64,000 bases of DNA from Cupriavidus alkaliphilus (lineage in GTDB: Bacteria; Pseudomonadota; Gammaproteobacteria; Burkholderiales; Burkholderiaceae). This document shows, in pieces, positions 1 through 8,125 of the stretch. Within the stretch, counting starts at the first letter, position 1. The number at the start of each line of letters is the position of its first letter. Made by a program: the position numbers and the translations under genes. A model generated the notes under the pieces. That model saw nothing but the letters and a program-made list of their open reading frames with translations. It did no database searches and was not told the DNA's origin. The DNA is taken from assembly GCF_900094595.1 (NCBI RefSeq), contig NZ_FMAD01000001.1, positions 310,001 through 374,000 of the forward strand, read 5' to 3'.

Positions 1-577
1 CGGCAATGCCTTCGATATTGACGACCTGGGCGATCTGGTTGCACAGCTTGGCGACCTGGCCGGCGCCGTGGTCGCCGATATGGGTGATGGTCTGGCCCAG
101 CCGCTCGAGCAGCGGGCGCACGCGCTCCAGCATCTCGGCCTTGCCGCCGACCATGATGGTCAGCGTGCCGGCCTCGGCGCCCATGGTGCCGCCCGACACC
201 GGGCAGTCGAGCGCCTCGATGCCGCGCGCGGCCAGCGCCGCGGCGATCTCGCGCGTGACGATGGGCGAGATGGTGCTGTGGTCGACGCAGATGGTGCCCG
301 GCGCGGCCCCATGGATCACGCCCTGGGCGCCCAGCAGGACTTCCCGGACATCTTCGGACGAGGTCACGTTGGTGAAGACAACGCTGGCGCCGCGCGCCGC
401 CTCGGCTGGGGTGAAGAACGGTTCTGCCCCCAGCGCGCGCGCGGCCTCGGCGGCCTCCGGGCGGCGCACGAAGGCGCGCACGGTGTGGCCGGCGGCCAGC
501 AGGTGGCGCACCATGTGCGAGCCCATGGCGCCCAGGCCGATGAAGGCGATGGTGACGGGGGTGGGAGTCGTGCTCAT
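1..577 (-). CDS. 3-hydroxyisobutyrate dehydrogenase family oxidoreductase (partial, C-terminus outside window)
   Basis: The ORF reads from an ATG at 577 and runs off the left edge, so about 192 N-terminal residues are visible out of the roughly 290-300 usual for the family. A Rossmann dinucleotide motif GLGAMG lies at residues 14-19, the substrate-binding signature DCPVSGG at 124-130, and the segment GAGQVAKLCNQ near 171-181 with the expected catalytic Lys177. These mark the beta-hydroxyacid dehydrogenase family, which oxidises short 3-hydroxy acids or reduces tartronate semialdehyde with NAD(P). A purine-rich AAGGAAG sits just upstream of the start. An ATG 5 bases further upstream reaches a stop after two codons, which fixes 577. 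It follows the binding-protein gene on the same strand with a 36-base gap, so the two are probably co-transcribed. The exact substrate cannot be told. Confidence 0.9.
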   Translation of the reverse strand, partial: MSTTPTPVTIAFIGLGAMGSHMVRHLLAAGHTVRAFVRRPEAAEAARALGAEPFFTPAEAARGASVVFTNVTSSEDVREVLLGAQGVIHGAAPGTICVDHSTISPIVTREIAAALAARGIEALDCPVSGGTMGAEAGTLTIMVGGKAEMLERVRPLLERLGQTITHIGDHGAGQVAKLCNQIAQVVNIEGIA

Positions 578-613
578 GCCATGCTTCCTTTGTCGATACG
601 TTGATGCGGCGGG

Positions 614-1777
614 CTACTTGTCGCCCGCATAGGCGAACTTGCCGTTGCGGATCACCCCCATCACGCGCGAACGCTGGTCGAAGCCCTGGTGGTCCTTCGG
701 GTTCAGGTTCATCACGCCATTGGGGATGGTGAGGTTGGTGGTGGTTTCCAGCGCGTCGCGCATGGCCGCGCGGAACTCGCGCGTGCCGGGCTGGGCCCCG
801 CTCTTGAGCGCGCGGCGGGCGGCATCGTCGAGCAGCATCCATGCGCCCCAGGCATCGCCGGCGAACTGCGTCACGCTGTCGGCGCCGTACTTTGCTTCGT
901 AACGATTGACGAAGTCCAGCGCGACCCTGCGCACCGGATGGCTCTCCGGCAGCTGGCGCGCGACCACCACCGGCCCGGTCGGGAACAGTGTGCCTTCCAC
1001 GTCCTTGCCGCCCATGCGCAGGAAGTCCCAGGTGGCGATGCCGTGGGTCTGGTAGACCTTGCCCTTGTAGCCGCGCTCGCCCAGCGTCTTCTGCGGCAGC
1101 ACCGACGGCGTGCCGGCGCCGGCGATCAGGATCGCGTCCGGATTGGCCGCCATCAGCTTGAGCACCTGCCCGGTGACCGAGGTGTCGTTGCGCGAGAAGC
1201 GCTCGTTGGCCACCACCCGGATCTTGCGCAGCTCGGCCAGCTTCGAGAACTCGCGCCACCAGCTTTCGCCGTAGGCGTCGGCAAAGCCGATAAAGCCGAC
1301 CGTCCTGACGCCGTGGTTGCTCATGTACTCGGTCAGCACGGTAGCCATGTGCGAGTCGTTCTGCGGCATCTTGAAGGCCCAGCGGCGCTTGGGGTCGGCC
1401 TGCGGCTCGACGATGGCGGCCGAGGCGGCCAGCGCCACCATCGGGGTCTCGCCCTCGGCCACGGCGTCGAGCGCGGCGATCGCGGTGGGCGTGATGTTGG
1501 GGCCGACGATCACGTCGACCTTTTCCTCGGAGATCAGCTTGCGCACGTTGCGCACCGCGGCCGCGGGGTCGGTGCCGTCGTCCAGGATGATGTAGTGCGC
1601 CTTCTGGCCGCCCAGCGTCTGCGGCCACATCAGCACGGTGTTCTTGGACGGGATGCCGATGGAGGCGGCCGGCCCGGTGGTGGACACATCGATGCCGACG
1701 CGGATGTCGGCATGGGCGGCGCCGGCAAGGCACAGCGCGGCGGCAAGCAGCAGGGGGCGCAGGGGCAGCTTCAGCAT
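614..1777 (-). CDS. ABC transporter substrate-binding protein, branched-chain amino acid type
   Basis: A 387-residue periplasmic binding protein of the Peripla_BP_6 (LivK-like) family. It opens with a signal peptide (basic MLKLPLR, a hydrophobic Leu/Ala run, likely cleavage after GAAHA near residue 23). The mature protein begins DIRVGIDVSTTGPAAS, typical of the family, and later has GFADAYGESWW and IAGAGTPSVLP segments. GGAGGAG lies close upstream of the ATG. No permease or ATPase genes are adjacent, so it either serves transport genes outside the window or is an orphan. In beta-proteobacteria such proteins often bind aromatic or other carboxylic acids rather than leucine, so the ligand is open. 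Confidence 0.88.
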   Translation of the reverse strand: MLKLPLRPLLLAAALCLAGAAHADIRVGIDVSTTGPAASIGIPSKNTVLMWPQTLGGQKAHYIILDDGTDPAAAVRNVRKLISEEKVDVIVGPNITPTAIAALDAVAEGETPMVALAASAAIVEPQADPKRRWAFKMPQNDSHMATVLTEYMSNHGVRTVGFIGFADAYGESWWREFSKLAELRKIRVVANERFSRNDTSVTGQVLKLMAANPDAILIAGAGTPSVLPQKTLGERGYKGKVYQTHGIATWDFLRMGGKDVEGTLFPTGPVVVARQLPESHPVRRVALDFVNRYEAKYGADSVTQFAGDAWGAWMLLDDAARRALKSGAQPGTREFRAAMRDALETTTNLTIPNGVMNLNPKDHQGFDQRSRVMGVIRNGKFAYAGDK

Positions 1778-1857
1778 GGTCTCCTCCGTTCTTATATGTG
1801 ACGGGAAAGGATAGCCGAACTCGGCCGGCGCGGCACCGTGGCCCCGCGGCAGCGATG

Positions 1858-3024
1858 TCAGCGCACGCCCAGGCGCCAGAGCGAGGTCACTTCGGCCGAG
1901 CGGGCCGCGTGCAGGGGATCGGCGGCATCGGCCGCGCGCGGGTGGCGCGGGCGGATGTCGGAGCGGCCCAGCACCTTCAGCCCGGCCGCCTCGATCCAGC
2001 CCGCCAGTTCGTCGCGCTGGCGCAGGCCGAGGTGCTCGGCCAGGTCGGACAGCAGCAGCCAGCCCTCGCCGCCGGGCTCCAGGTGATCGGGCAGCCCTTG
2101 CAGGAAGCCGCGCAGCATGGCGCTGTCGGGGTCATAGACGGCACGCTCGACCGGCGAGCTCGGCCGTGCCGGCACCCACGGCGGGTTGCATACCACCAGC
2201 GGCGCGCGGCCGGCGGGGAACAGGTCGGCCTCGATCACTTCGACCTGCGCGGCGTAGCCGAGCCGGCCGATGTTCTCGCGCGCGCACGCCAGCGCGCGCG
2301 GGTCCTGGTCGGTGGCCACCACGCGCTGCACGCCGCGGCGGGCCAGCACCGCGGCCAGCACGCCGGTGCCGGTGCCGATATCGAAGGCCAGCGTCTTCGC
2401 CGGCAGCGGCTCGGCCGCGACCAGGTCGATGTACTCGCCGCGCACCGGCGAGAACACGCCGTACCACGGGTGGATGCGGTCTTCCAGCGCCGGGATCTCG
2501 ACGCCCTTCCTGCGCCACTCGAACGCGCCGATCATGCCCAGCAGCTCGCGCAGCGAGGCCACGTAGGGCTCGCTGGCCGGGCCGTAGACCTGCTCGCACG
2601 CCTCATGCACATCGGGCGCGCGCCGCAGCGGGATCTGGTGGCCGGCCTCGAACGGCAGCAGCAGCATGCCAAGCGTGCGCGCGCGCTGCGACTGCGCCAG
2701 CCGGTGCAGGTGGAAGGCCTCGGTGGGCGACGCGGCCTGGCTCTTGTCCCGGGCCTTATCCCGGGCCTTGCCGGGGCGGCTGGCCTTCTTGGGATTGCGC
2801 TCGGTGCGACGGGCCAGCGCGTTCAGCAGCTGGCGCGCGTTCTGGAAATCGCCCCGCCATAGCAGCGCGGTGCCTTCGCAGGCAAGTCGGTAGGCGCTGT
2901 CGGCGCTGGTGGTGTCGTCGGCGACGACCACGCGCCGCGGCGGCGGCAGGCCGGCCTCGGAGCGCCAGGCGGCGCTGTGCTCGACGCCGTTTTCGGTCCA
3001 GTGGATGCGGGGCAGGTCGCTCAC
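1858..3024 (-). CDS. class I SAM-dependent methyltransferase (HemK/PrmA-like)
   Basis: A 388-residue protein. The C-terminal half is a Rossmann-type methyltransferase with motif I DIGTGTG at 215-221, an acidic residue at the end of strand 2 (ATDQDPRA), and NPPW at 280-283. NPPY/W is the catalytic signature of N-methyltransferases acting on Gln, Asn or adenine amino groups. The N-terminal part is not recognised. It contains a lysine/arginine-rich linker around residues 79-95, partly made by a near-perfect 12-bp tandem duplication at 2744-2767 (KARDKARDK). It stands alone between the binding-protein gene and cysB. The substrate (protein, RNA or small molecule) is unknown. Confidence 0.82.
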   Translation of the reverse strand: MSDLPRIHWTENGVEHSAAWRSEAGLPPPRRVVVADDTTSADSAYRLACEGTALLWRGDFQNARQLLNALARRTERNPKKASRPGKARDKARDKSQAASPTEAFHLHRLAQSQRARTLGMLLLPFEAGHQIPLRRAPDVHEACEQVYGPASEPYVASLRELLGMIGAFEWRRKGVEIPALEDRIHPWYGVFSPVRGEYIDLVAAEPLPAKTLAFDIGTGTGVLAAVLARRGVQRVVATDQDPRALACARENIGRLGYAAQVEVIEADLFPAGRAPLVVCNPPWVPARPSSPVERAVYDPDSAMLRGFLQGLPDHLEPGGEGWLLLSDLAEHLGLRQRDELAGWIEAAGLKVLGRSDIRPRHPRAADAADPLHAARSAEVTSLWRLGVR

Positions 3025-3107
3025 AGGACCTCCGGACGGCAGGTGGGGATATGCAGGGCAGGCATCGTGGATTTTCTTATATAGAGCGGGGCGGCAGCGG
3101 TGCCGCC

Positions 3108-4049
3108 TCAGAGTTCGTAGGCTTCGTGTTCGCCGGACATGGCCTGCTCGACCAGCTTGCGGTTGAGCGTCGGCGAGAACAGTTCGATGAAGGTGTAGAC
3201 AAAGCTGCGCAGGTAAGCCCCCTGCTTGACGGCCAGGTGGGTCACGTTGCTGCCGAACAGGTGCCCGGCGGCGATCCCGCGCAGGTTGCGGTCGCGCTCG
3301 GCATCATAGGCGACGCCGGCGACGATGCCCACGCCCAGCCCGATCTCCACATAGGTCTTGATCACGTCCGCGTCGATGGCCTCGAGCACGATGTCCGGCG
3401 CCAGGTGCCGCAGCGCGAAGGCCTTGTCGATCTTGGTCCGGCCGGCGAAGTTGGCATCGTAGGTGATCAGCGGGTAACCCATCAGGTCTTCCAGCGCCAG
3501 GTGCTTCTTGTCCAGCAGCGGATGGTCGGGCGGCGTAATCACCATATGGGTCCACTGGTAGCCCGGCAGCGACACCAGGTTCTTGTCGCTGGAGATGCCT
3601 TCGGTGGCGATGCCGATGTCGGCGTGGTCGTGCAGCAGCATGTCGGCGATCTGGGCCGGATTGCCCTGCTGGATCGACAGCCGCACCTTGGGATAGCGCT
3701 TGGTGAACTCGCTGATCACGCGCGGCAGCGCATAGCGCGCCTGCGTATGCGTGGTGGCGATGGTGAAGTTGCCCTGGTCCTGTGCCGCATAGTCCATGCC
3801 GACGCGCTTCAGGCTTTCCACTTCCTGCAGGATCTTCTCGACCGAGCTGAGGATGCGGCGGCCGGGTTCGGTCAGGCTGCGGATGCGTTTGCCGTGGCGC
3901 GTGAAGATATCCACGCCCAGTTCTTCTTCCAGCTCGATGATGGCCTTGGATACGCCAGGTTGTGACGTATAAAGCGCTTTAGCGGCCTCGGTCAGGTTGT
4001 AGTTCTGCCGGACGGCTTCCCGCACAAAGCGAAACTGGTGCAAGTTCAT
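3108..4049 (-). CDS. cysB: CysB-type LysR transcriptional regulator of sulfur assimilation
   Basis: A 313-residue LysR-family regulator. The N-terminus MNLHQFRFVREAVRQNYNL, followed by a winged helix-turn-helix with TSQPGVSKAI, is the CysB/Cbl subfamily pattern rather than generic LysR. The C-terminal part (about 90-300) is the periplasmic-binding-like effector domain, with THTQARYALP and NADIGIATE-type segments. CysB proteins activate sulfate-assimilation genes and respond to O- or N-acetylserine and to sulfide or sulfate. The gene is divergent from the tauE-cysI-DUF934-cysHDN-cobA run, as expected for its main target. The two share a 164-bp intergenic region. Confidence 0.93.
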   Translation of the reverse strand: MNLHQFRFVREAVRQNYNLTEAAKALYTSQPGVSKAIIELEEELGVDIFTRHGKRIRSLTEPGRRILSSVEKILQEVESLKRVGMDYAAQDQGNFTIATTHTQARYALPRVISEFTKRYPKVRLSIQQGNPAQIADMLLHDHADIGIATEGISSDKNLVSLPGYQWTHMVITPPDHPLLDKKHLALEDLMGYPLITYDANFAGRTKIDKAFALRHLAPDIVLEAIDADVIKTYVEIGLGVGIVAGVAYDAERDRNLRGIAAGHLFGSNVTHLAVKQGAYLRSFVYTFIELFSPTLNRKLVEQAMSGEHEAYEL

Positions 4050-4087
4050 ATATCTGCGTTCGTATAAACAAACAACTTCTTATTAGT

Positions 4088-4115
4088 TTGAGGTATGAGG
4101 CCAGTTTATTACGAT
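4088..4115 (+). promoter_or_regulatory. candidate sigma70 promoter of the tauE-cys operon
   Basis: TTGAGG (4088-4093) and TACGAT (4110-4115) are separated by 16 bp, in the AT-richer cysB/tauE gap. The start of transcription would be near 4122, leaving a leader of about 90 nt. If real, it excludes translation starts upstream of 4122 for tauE. CysB sites would be expected here, but I could not define one by eye. Confidence 0.4.
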
Positions 4116-4213
4116 TCTCGAACTTTGTTAATGAACGGCCTGCCCTCGGTGCGCCTTCTCGCCCCAACCTGTTGCAGGGCGAGATCCGCGGGCCACGCCA
4201 CACCGAGTCCCTC

Positions 4214-4987
4214 ATGTCCCTGGCCTATACCGTTTCTGGTCTGTTCGTAGGCGTCCTCGTCGGCCTGACCGGCGTGGGAGGGGGCTCGCTGATGACGCCG
4301 CTGCTGACGCTGCTGTTCGGTTTCTCGCCGGCCACCGCGGTCGGCACCGACCTGGCCTTCGCGGCCATCACCAAGGGTTTCGGCACCATCGCGCATCGCG
4401 CCCACGGCCACGTGCAGTGGCAGGTGGTGCGGCGCCTGTGCATCGGCAGCCTGCCGGCGGCGGTGGCCGCCATCCTGGTGCTGAAGAGCGCCGGCGAGCT
4501 CGACGGCCGGTGGCTGCATGCGATCCGCGTGACCATCGGCGTGTCGGTGCTGCTGACGGTGCTGTCGCTGCTGTTCCGCCGCCAGATGCTGGCCTGGCTG
4601 GAACGCAACCCGCGCTTCCAGCTGCATGGCCGCAGGCAGGTCATCGCCACCATCATCGTCGGCGCGGTGATCGGCGTGCTGGTCACGGTCTCGTCGATCG
4701 GTGCCGGCGCGGTCGGCGCCACGCTGATCCTGCTGCTGTATCCCCATATGAAGCCGGCCGAAGTCGCCGGCACCGACATTGCCTACGCCGTCCCGCTGAC
4801 GGCGCTGGCCGGGCTGGGCCATGTGTGGCTTGGCACGGTCAACTGGAATTTGCTGCTGGCGCTGCTGGTGGGTTCGATCCCCGGCATCTGGCTGGGTGCG
4901 CAACTGTCGCGGGCGCTGCCCGAGCGGCTGGTGCGCGCCGCCCTGGCGACCACGCTGACGCTGGTCGCCATCAAGCTCGTCTCCTGA
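4214..4987 (+). CDS. TauE/SafE family sulfite/sulfonate exporter-type membrane protein
   Basis: A 257-residue integral membrane protein with about eight hydrophobic helices. It has the family's duplicated half-repeats: GLTGVGGGSLMTPLL near the N-terminus and a matching TVSSIGAGAVGATLI in the second half, each followed by an AT(A)VGTD / AEVAGTD loop. The family moves sulfur-containing anions or small organic acids across the inner membrane. As first gene of the cysI-cysN run, just ahead of sulfite reductase, it may export or balance toxic sulfite; that is inference from context. The reading frame is open further upstream, but ATG 4214 starts the first helix and lies downstream of the likely promoter. 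Confidence 0.85.
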   Translation: MSLAYTVSGLFVGVLVGLTGVGGGSLMTPLLTLLFGFSPATAVGTDLAFAAITKGFGTIAHRAHGHVQWQVVRRLCIGSLPAAVAAILVLKSAGELDGRWLHAIRVTIGVSVLLTVLSLLFRRQMLAWLERNPRFQLHGRRQVIATIIVGAVIGVLVTVSSIGAGAVGATLILLLYPHMKPAEVAGTDIAYAVPLTALAGLGHVWLGTVNWNLLLALLVGSIPGIWLGAQLSRALPERLVRAALATTLTLVAIKLVS

Positions 4988-5015
4988 ATTCAACGAATAC
5001 TGAACGGACCCCGCC

Positions 5016-6698
5016 ATGTATCAGTACGACCAATATGACCAGCGCATCGTCGCCGAGCGCGTCGCCCAGTTCCGTGACCAGGTGCGCCGCCGCCTGTCGG
5101 ACGAGCTGACCGAGGAAGAATTCCTGCCGCTGCGGCTGCAGAACGGCCTGTACATGCAGCGCCACGCCTACATGCTGCGCGTGGCGATTCCGTACGGCCT
5201 GCTGTCGTCGAAGCAGATGCGCAAGCTGGCCCATATCGCGCGCGAATACGACCGCGGCTACGGCCACTTCTCGACCCGCCAGAACATCCAGTACAACTGG
5301 ATGGAGCTGGAGCGCGTGCCCGACGTGCTGGCCGAGCTGGCCAGCGTCGAGATGCATGCCATCCAGACCTCGGGCAACTGCGTGCGCAACATCACCACCG
5401 ACCACTTCGCCGGCGTGGCGCCGGACGAGTCGGTGGACCCGCGCGTGCTGGCCGAACTGCTGCGCCAGTGGAGCACGTTCCAGCCGGAATTCGCCTTCCT
5501 GCCGCGCAAGTTCAAGATCGCGATCTCGGCCTCGGCCGACGACCGCGCCGTGGTGCAGATGCACGACATCGGCGTCTACGCCTACAAGAATGCCGACGGC
5601 GAAGTGCGCCTGCGCATCCTGGCCGGCGGCGGTCTCGGCCGCACGCCGATCCTGGGCACGGTGATCAAGGACGACCTGCCGTGGCAGCACATGCTGACCT
5701 ACATCGAGTCGGCCATCCGCGTGTACAACCGCTATGGCCGCCGCGACAACAAGTACAAGGCCCGCATCAAGATCCTGGTGAAGGCCATCGGCGCCGACAA
5801 GTTCGCCCAGGAAGTCGAGGAAGAGTGGCAGCACAGCAAGGACGGTCCGGCCACGCTGACGCAGGCCGAATTCGACCGCGTGGCGCAGTACTTCACGCCG
5901 CCGGCGTATGAAAAGCTGGCCGATACCGATGCCTCGTACGAAAAGCACCTGCTCGAGGACAAGGCCTTCGCGCGCTGGGTCAGCCGCAGCGTGCATGGCC
6001 ACAAGGTGCCGGGCTACGCCGCGGTGACGCTGTCGACCAAGCCGGGCCTGGTGTCGCCCCCGGGGGATGCCACCGACGCGCAGATGGAAACCGTGGCGGA
6101 CCTGGCCGACCAGTTCGGCTTCGGCGAGCTGCGCGTCGCGCACGAGCAGAACCTGGTGCTGCCGGACGTGAAGAAGCAGGACCTGTACGCGCTGTGGCAG
6201 CTGGCAAAGAAGGCCGGCCTGGCGACGCCCAACATCGGCCTGCTGACCGACATCATCGCCTGCCCCGGCGGCGACTTCTGCTCGCTGGCCAATGCCAAGT
6301 CGATCCCGATCGCGCAGGCGATCCAGGACCGCTTCGACGACCTCGACTACGTCTACGACCTGGGCGAGATCTCGCTGAACATCTCGGGCTGCATCAACGC
6401 CTGCGGCCACCACCACGTCGGCAATATCGGCGTGCTGGGCGTCGACAAGGATGGTTCGGAGTGGTACCAGGTCACGCTGGGCGGCGCCCAGGGCAACCAG
6501 ACCGCGCTGGGCAAGGTGATCGGCCCGTCGTTCAGCGCCGAGGAAATGCCCGAGGTGGTGAGCCGCATCATCGACACCTTCGTCGCCAACCGCATCGAGG
6601 ACGAGCGCTTTATCGAAACCCTGTCCCGCATCGGCATCGCCCCGTTCAAGGAGCGCGTCTATGCCGACAAGCAACCGCGCGAACGCGCCGAAGCCTGA
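5016..6698 (+). CDS. cysI: assimilatory sulfite reductase hemoprotein (nitrite/sulfite reductase family)
   Basis: A 560-residue siroheme / [4Fe-4S] enzyme that reduces sulfite to sulfide with six electrons. The cluster and siroheme ligands are visible as Cys416-X5-Cys422 (CPGGDFC) and Cys459-X3-Cys463 (GCINACGHHH). The N-terminal half carries the ferredoxin-like half-domain and the GHFSTRQNIQYNW siroheme-binding stretch. No flavoprotein subunit CysJ is present in the window, so electrons probably come from ferredoxin or another donor, as is common in this bacterial group. The gene is followed 18 bases later by the DUF934 gene and then cysH, all on the same strand. Siroheme would be supplied in part by the downstream cobA and the SirB/CbiX-like protein. 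Confidence 0.95.
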   Translation: MYQYDQYDQRIVAERVAQFRDQVRRRLSDELTEEEFLPLRLQNGLYMQRHAYMLRVAIPYGLLSSKQMRKLAHIAREYDRGYGHFSTRQNIQYNWMELERVPDVLAELASVEMHAIQTSGNCVRNITTDHFAGVAPDESVDPRVLAELLRQWSTFQPEFAFLPRKFKIAISASADDRAVVQMHDIGVYAYKNADGEVRLRILAGGGLGRTPILGTVIKDDLPWQHMLTYIESAIRVYNRYGRRDNKYKARIKILVKAIGADKFAQEVEEEWQHSKDGPATLTQAEFDRVAQYFTPPAYEKLADTDASYEKHLLEDKAFARWVSRSVHGHKVPGYAAVTLSTKPGLVSPPGDATDAQMETVADLADQFGFGELRVAHEQNLVLPDVKKQDLYALWQLAKKAGLATPNIGLLTDIIACPGGDFCSLANAKSIPIAQAIQDRFDDLDYVYDLGEISLNISGCINACGHHHVGNIGVLGVDKDGSEWYQVTLGGAQGNQTALGKVIGPSFSAEEMPEVVSRIIDTFVANRIEDERFIETLSRIGIAPFKERVYADKQPRERAEA

Positions 6699-6716
6699 GG
6701 ACCGGAGAGACTGAAC

Positions 6717-7313
6717 ATGGCAAAGATCATTCAACTGCAACGCCAGGATGCAACGGGCAGCGCCAACGTCACCCCGGTGATCGTCGAAGACAACTGGACC
6801 GTGCTGCGCGCCACGGAAGAGCAGCCGCTGACCGAAGAGCGCATTTCGGCTGCCGTGCAAGGCCAGGATGCGGTGCTGTTCCCGCTGTCGGTCTGGAAGG
6901 CCAATGAAGCGCTGCTGGCCGGCCGCGATGCGGCCCGCACCGGCATGTGGCTGGCGCCGGAAGACGAGCCGGGCGATGCCGCCGCGTACTTCGACCGCGT
7001 GTCGCTGGTGGCGGTGGACTTCCCGGTGTTCCGCGACGGCCGCGGCTTCTCCACCGCCTACCTGCTGCGCACCCGCTACAAGTGGGAAGGCCAGCTGCGC
7101 GCCATCGGCGACGTGCTGCGCGACCAGCTCAACTTCATGAAGCGCTGCGGCTTCGACGCCTTCGCCGTCCGTGCGGACAAGAGCATCGACGACGCGATCA
7201 AGGGCTTCACCGAGTTCACCGTGACCTACCAGGCGTCGGTCGACGAACCGCTGCCGCTGTTCCGCCGCGCCCGCACCGAAGGCGGCGCCGTGCAACCGAA
7301 GGCCACGGCATGA
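6717..7313 (+). CDS. DUF934 family protein of the sulfate-assimilation operon
   Basis: A 198-residue soluble protein of a conserved family of unknown function that typically lies between cysI and cysH in proteobacteria. Visible features are an N-terminal segment with INT-like beta strands, a central SVWKANEALLAGRDAARTG region, a D-X-P-V-FRDGRGFSTAYLLR motif and a C-terminal GFDAFAVRADKSIDDAIKGF segment. There is no membrane helix, signal peptide or cysteine cluster (only one Cys, in MKRCGFDAF). Its stop overlaps the cysH start in an ATGA arrangement, so translation is probably coupled. Proposed roles such as delivering electrons to CysI or assembling it are guesses from position only. Confidence 0.88.
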   Translation: MAKIIQLQRQDATGSANVTPVIVEDNWTVLRATEEQPLTEERISAAVQGQDAVLFPLSVWKANEALLAGRDAARTGMWLAPEDEPGDAAAYFDRVSLVAVDFPVFRDGRGFSTAYLLRTRYKWEGQLRAIGDVLRDQLNFMKRCGFDAFAVRADKSIDDAIKGFTEFTVTYQASVDEPLPLFRRARTEGGAVQPKATA

Positions 7314-8113
7314 GCACGGTGCTGAGCGATATCCCCGTGGTGGATGCCGGCGCGGTATCGGCGCTGCGTCCGCCCGCGCTGTGGGTCGCGCCCGAGTACA
7401 CCGGCAGCATCGAAGCGCTGGAGCAGAAGGAGCGCGAGCTGGCAGAGCGCCTGGCGGGCATCGCCGGCCGCTTCTTCCGCGCGCGCTTTGCCTCGAGCCT
7501 GGCGGCCGAGGACATGGTGCTGACCGACGCGATCCTGCGCGGCAGCGAAGCCGTGCGCGCGGGCATCCGCGTGTTCACGCTGCAGACCGGGCGCCTGCAC
7601 GCCGAGACCCTGGCGGTGCTGGACAAGGTGCAGGCGCACTACGGCTACACCATCGAGCAGTTCACGCCGGATGCCGAGGCGGTCGAGAACTACCTGAAGA
7701 AGCACGGGCTGAACGGCTTCTACGACAGCATCGACGCGCGCAAGTCGTGCTGCGGCATCCGCAAGGTCGAGCCGCTCAACCGCGCGCTGTCGCACGCCGA
7801 TGCCTGGCTGACCGGCCAGCGCCGCGAGCAGGCCGTGACGCGCGCCGAGCTGCCGTTCGAGGAACTGGACGAAGCCCGCGGCATCCCCAAGTTCAACCCG
7901 CTGGCGGACTGGTCCGAGCCGGAAGTGTGGGCCTACCTGAAGCGCCACAACGTGCCGATCAACGACCTGCATGCCAAGGGCTATCCCAGCATCGGCTGCG
8001 AGCCATGTACGCGCGCGGTACGCGCGGGCGAGGACGTGCGCGCGGGACGGTGGTGGTGGGAGAGCAAGGACTCGAAAGAGTGCGGGCTCCACGAACAGAA
8101 CATCAAGCATTGA
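7310..8113 (+). CDS. cysH: adenylyl-sulfate (APS) reductase, CysH family
   Basis: A 267-residue thioredoxin- or glutathione-dependent reductase that makes sulfite. The PP-loop-like SSLAAEDMVLTDAI segment near residues 62-76 binds the nucleotide. The catalytic cysteine is Cys258 in ECGLH. Cys147-Cys148 (SCCGIRK) together with Cys230 and Cys233 (GCEPC) are the [4Fe-4S] ligands that distinguish APS reductases from the PAPS reductase of E. coli. This agrees with the absence of an APS kinase (cysC) gene or fusion in the operon. The start codon overlaps the DUF934 stop (ATGA). cysD follows after 12 bases. Confidence 0.94.
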   Translation: MSTVLSDIPVVDAGAVSALRPPALWVAPEYTGSIEALEQKERELAERLAGIAGRFFRARFASSLAAEDMVLTDAILRGSEAVRAGIRVFTLQTGRLHAETLAVLDKVQAHYGYTIEQFTPDAEAVENYLKKHGLNGFYDSIDARKSCCGIRKVEPLNRALSHADAWLTGQRREQAVTRAELPFEELDEARGIPKFNPLADWSEPEVWAYLKRHNVPINDLHAKGYPSIGCEPCTRAVRAGEDVRAGRWWWESKDSKECGLHEQNIKH

Positions 8114-8125
8114 GGCCGGAACAAA

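Noticed and set aside
4050-4213. A CysB binding site in the cysB/tauE gap
   Set aside because: CysB sites are poorly defined and I could not single one out by eye, so only a candidate promoter is reported.
4971-7295. 774-codon antisense frame over cysI and DUF934
   Set aside because: The same codon-bias shadow; the sense frames carry clear catalytic motifs and operon spacing.
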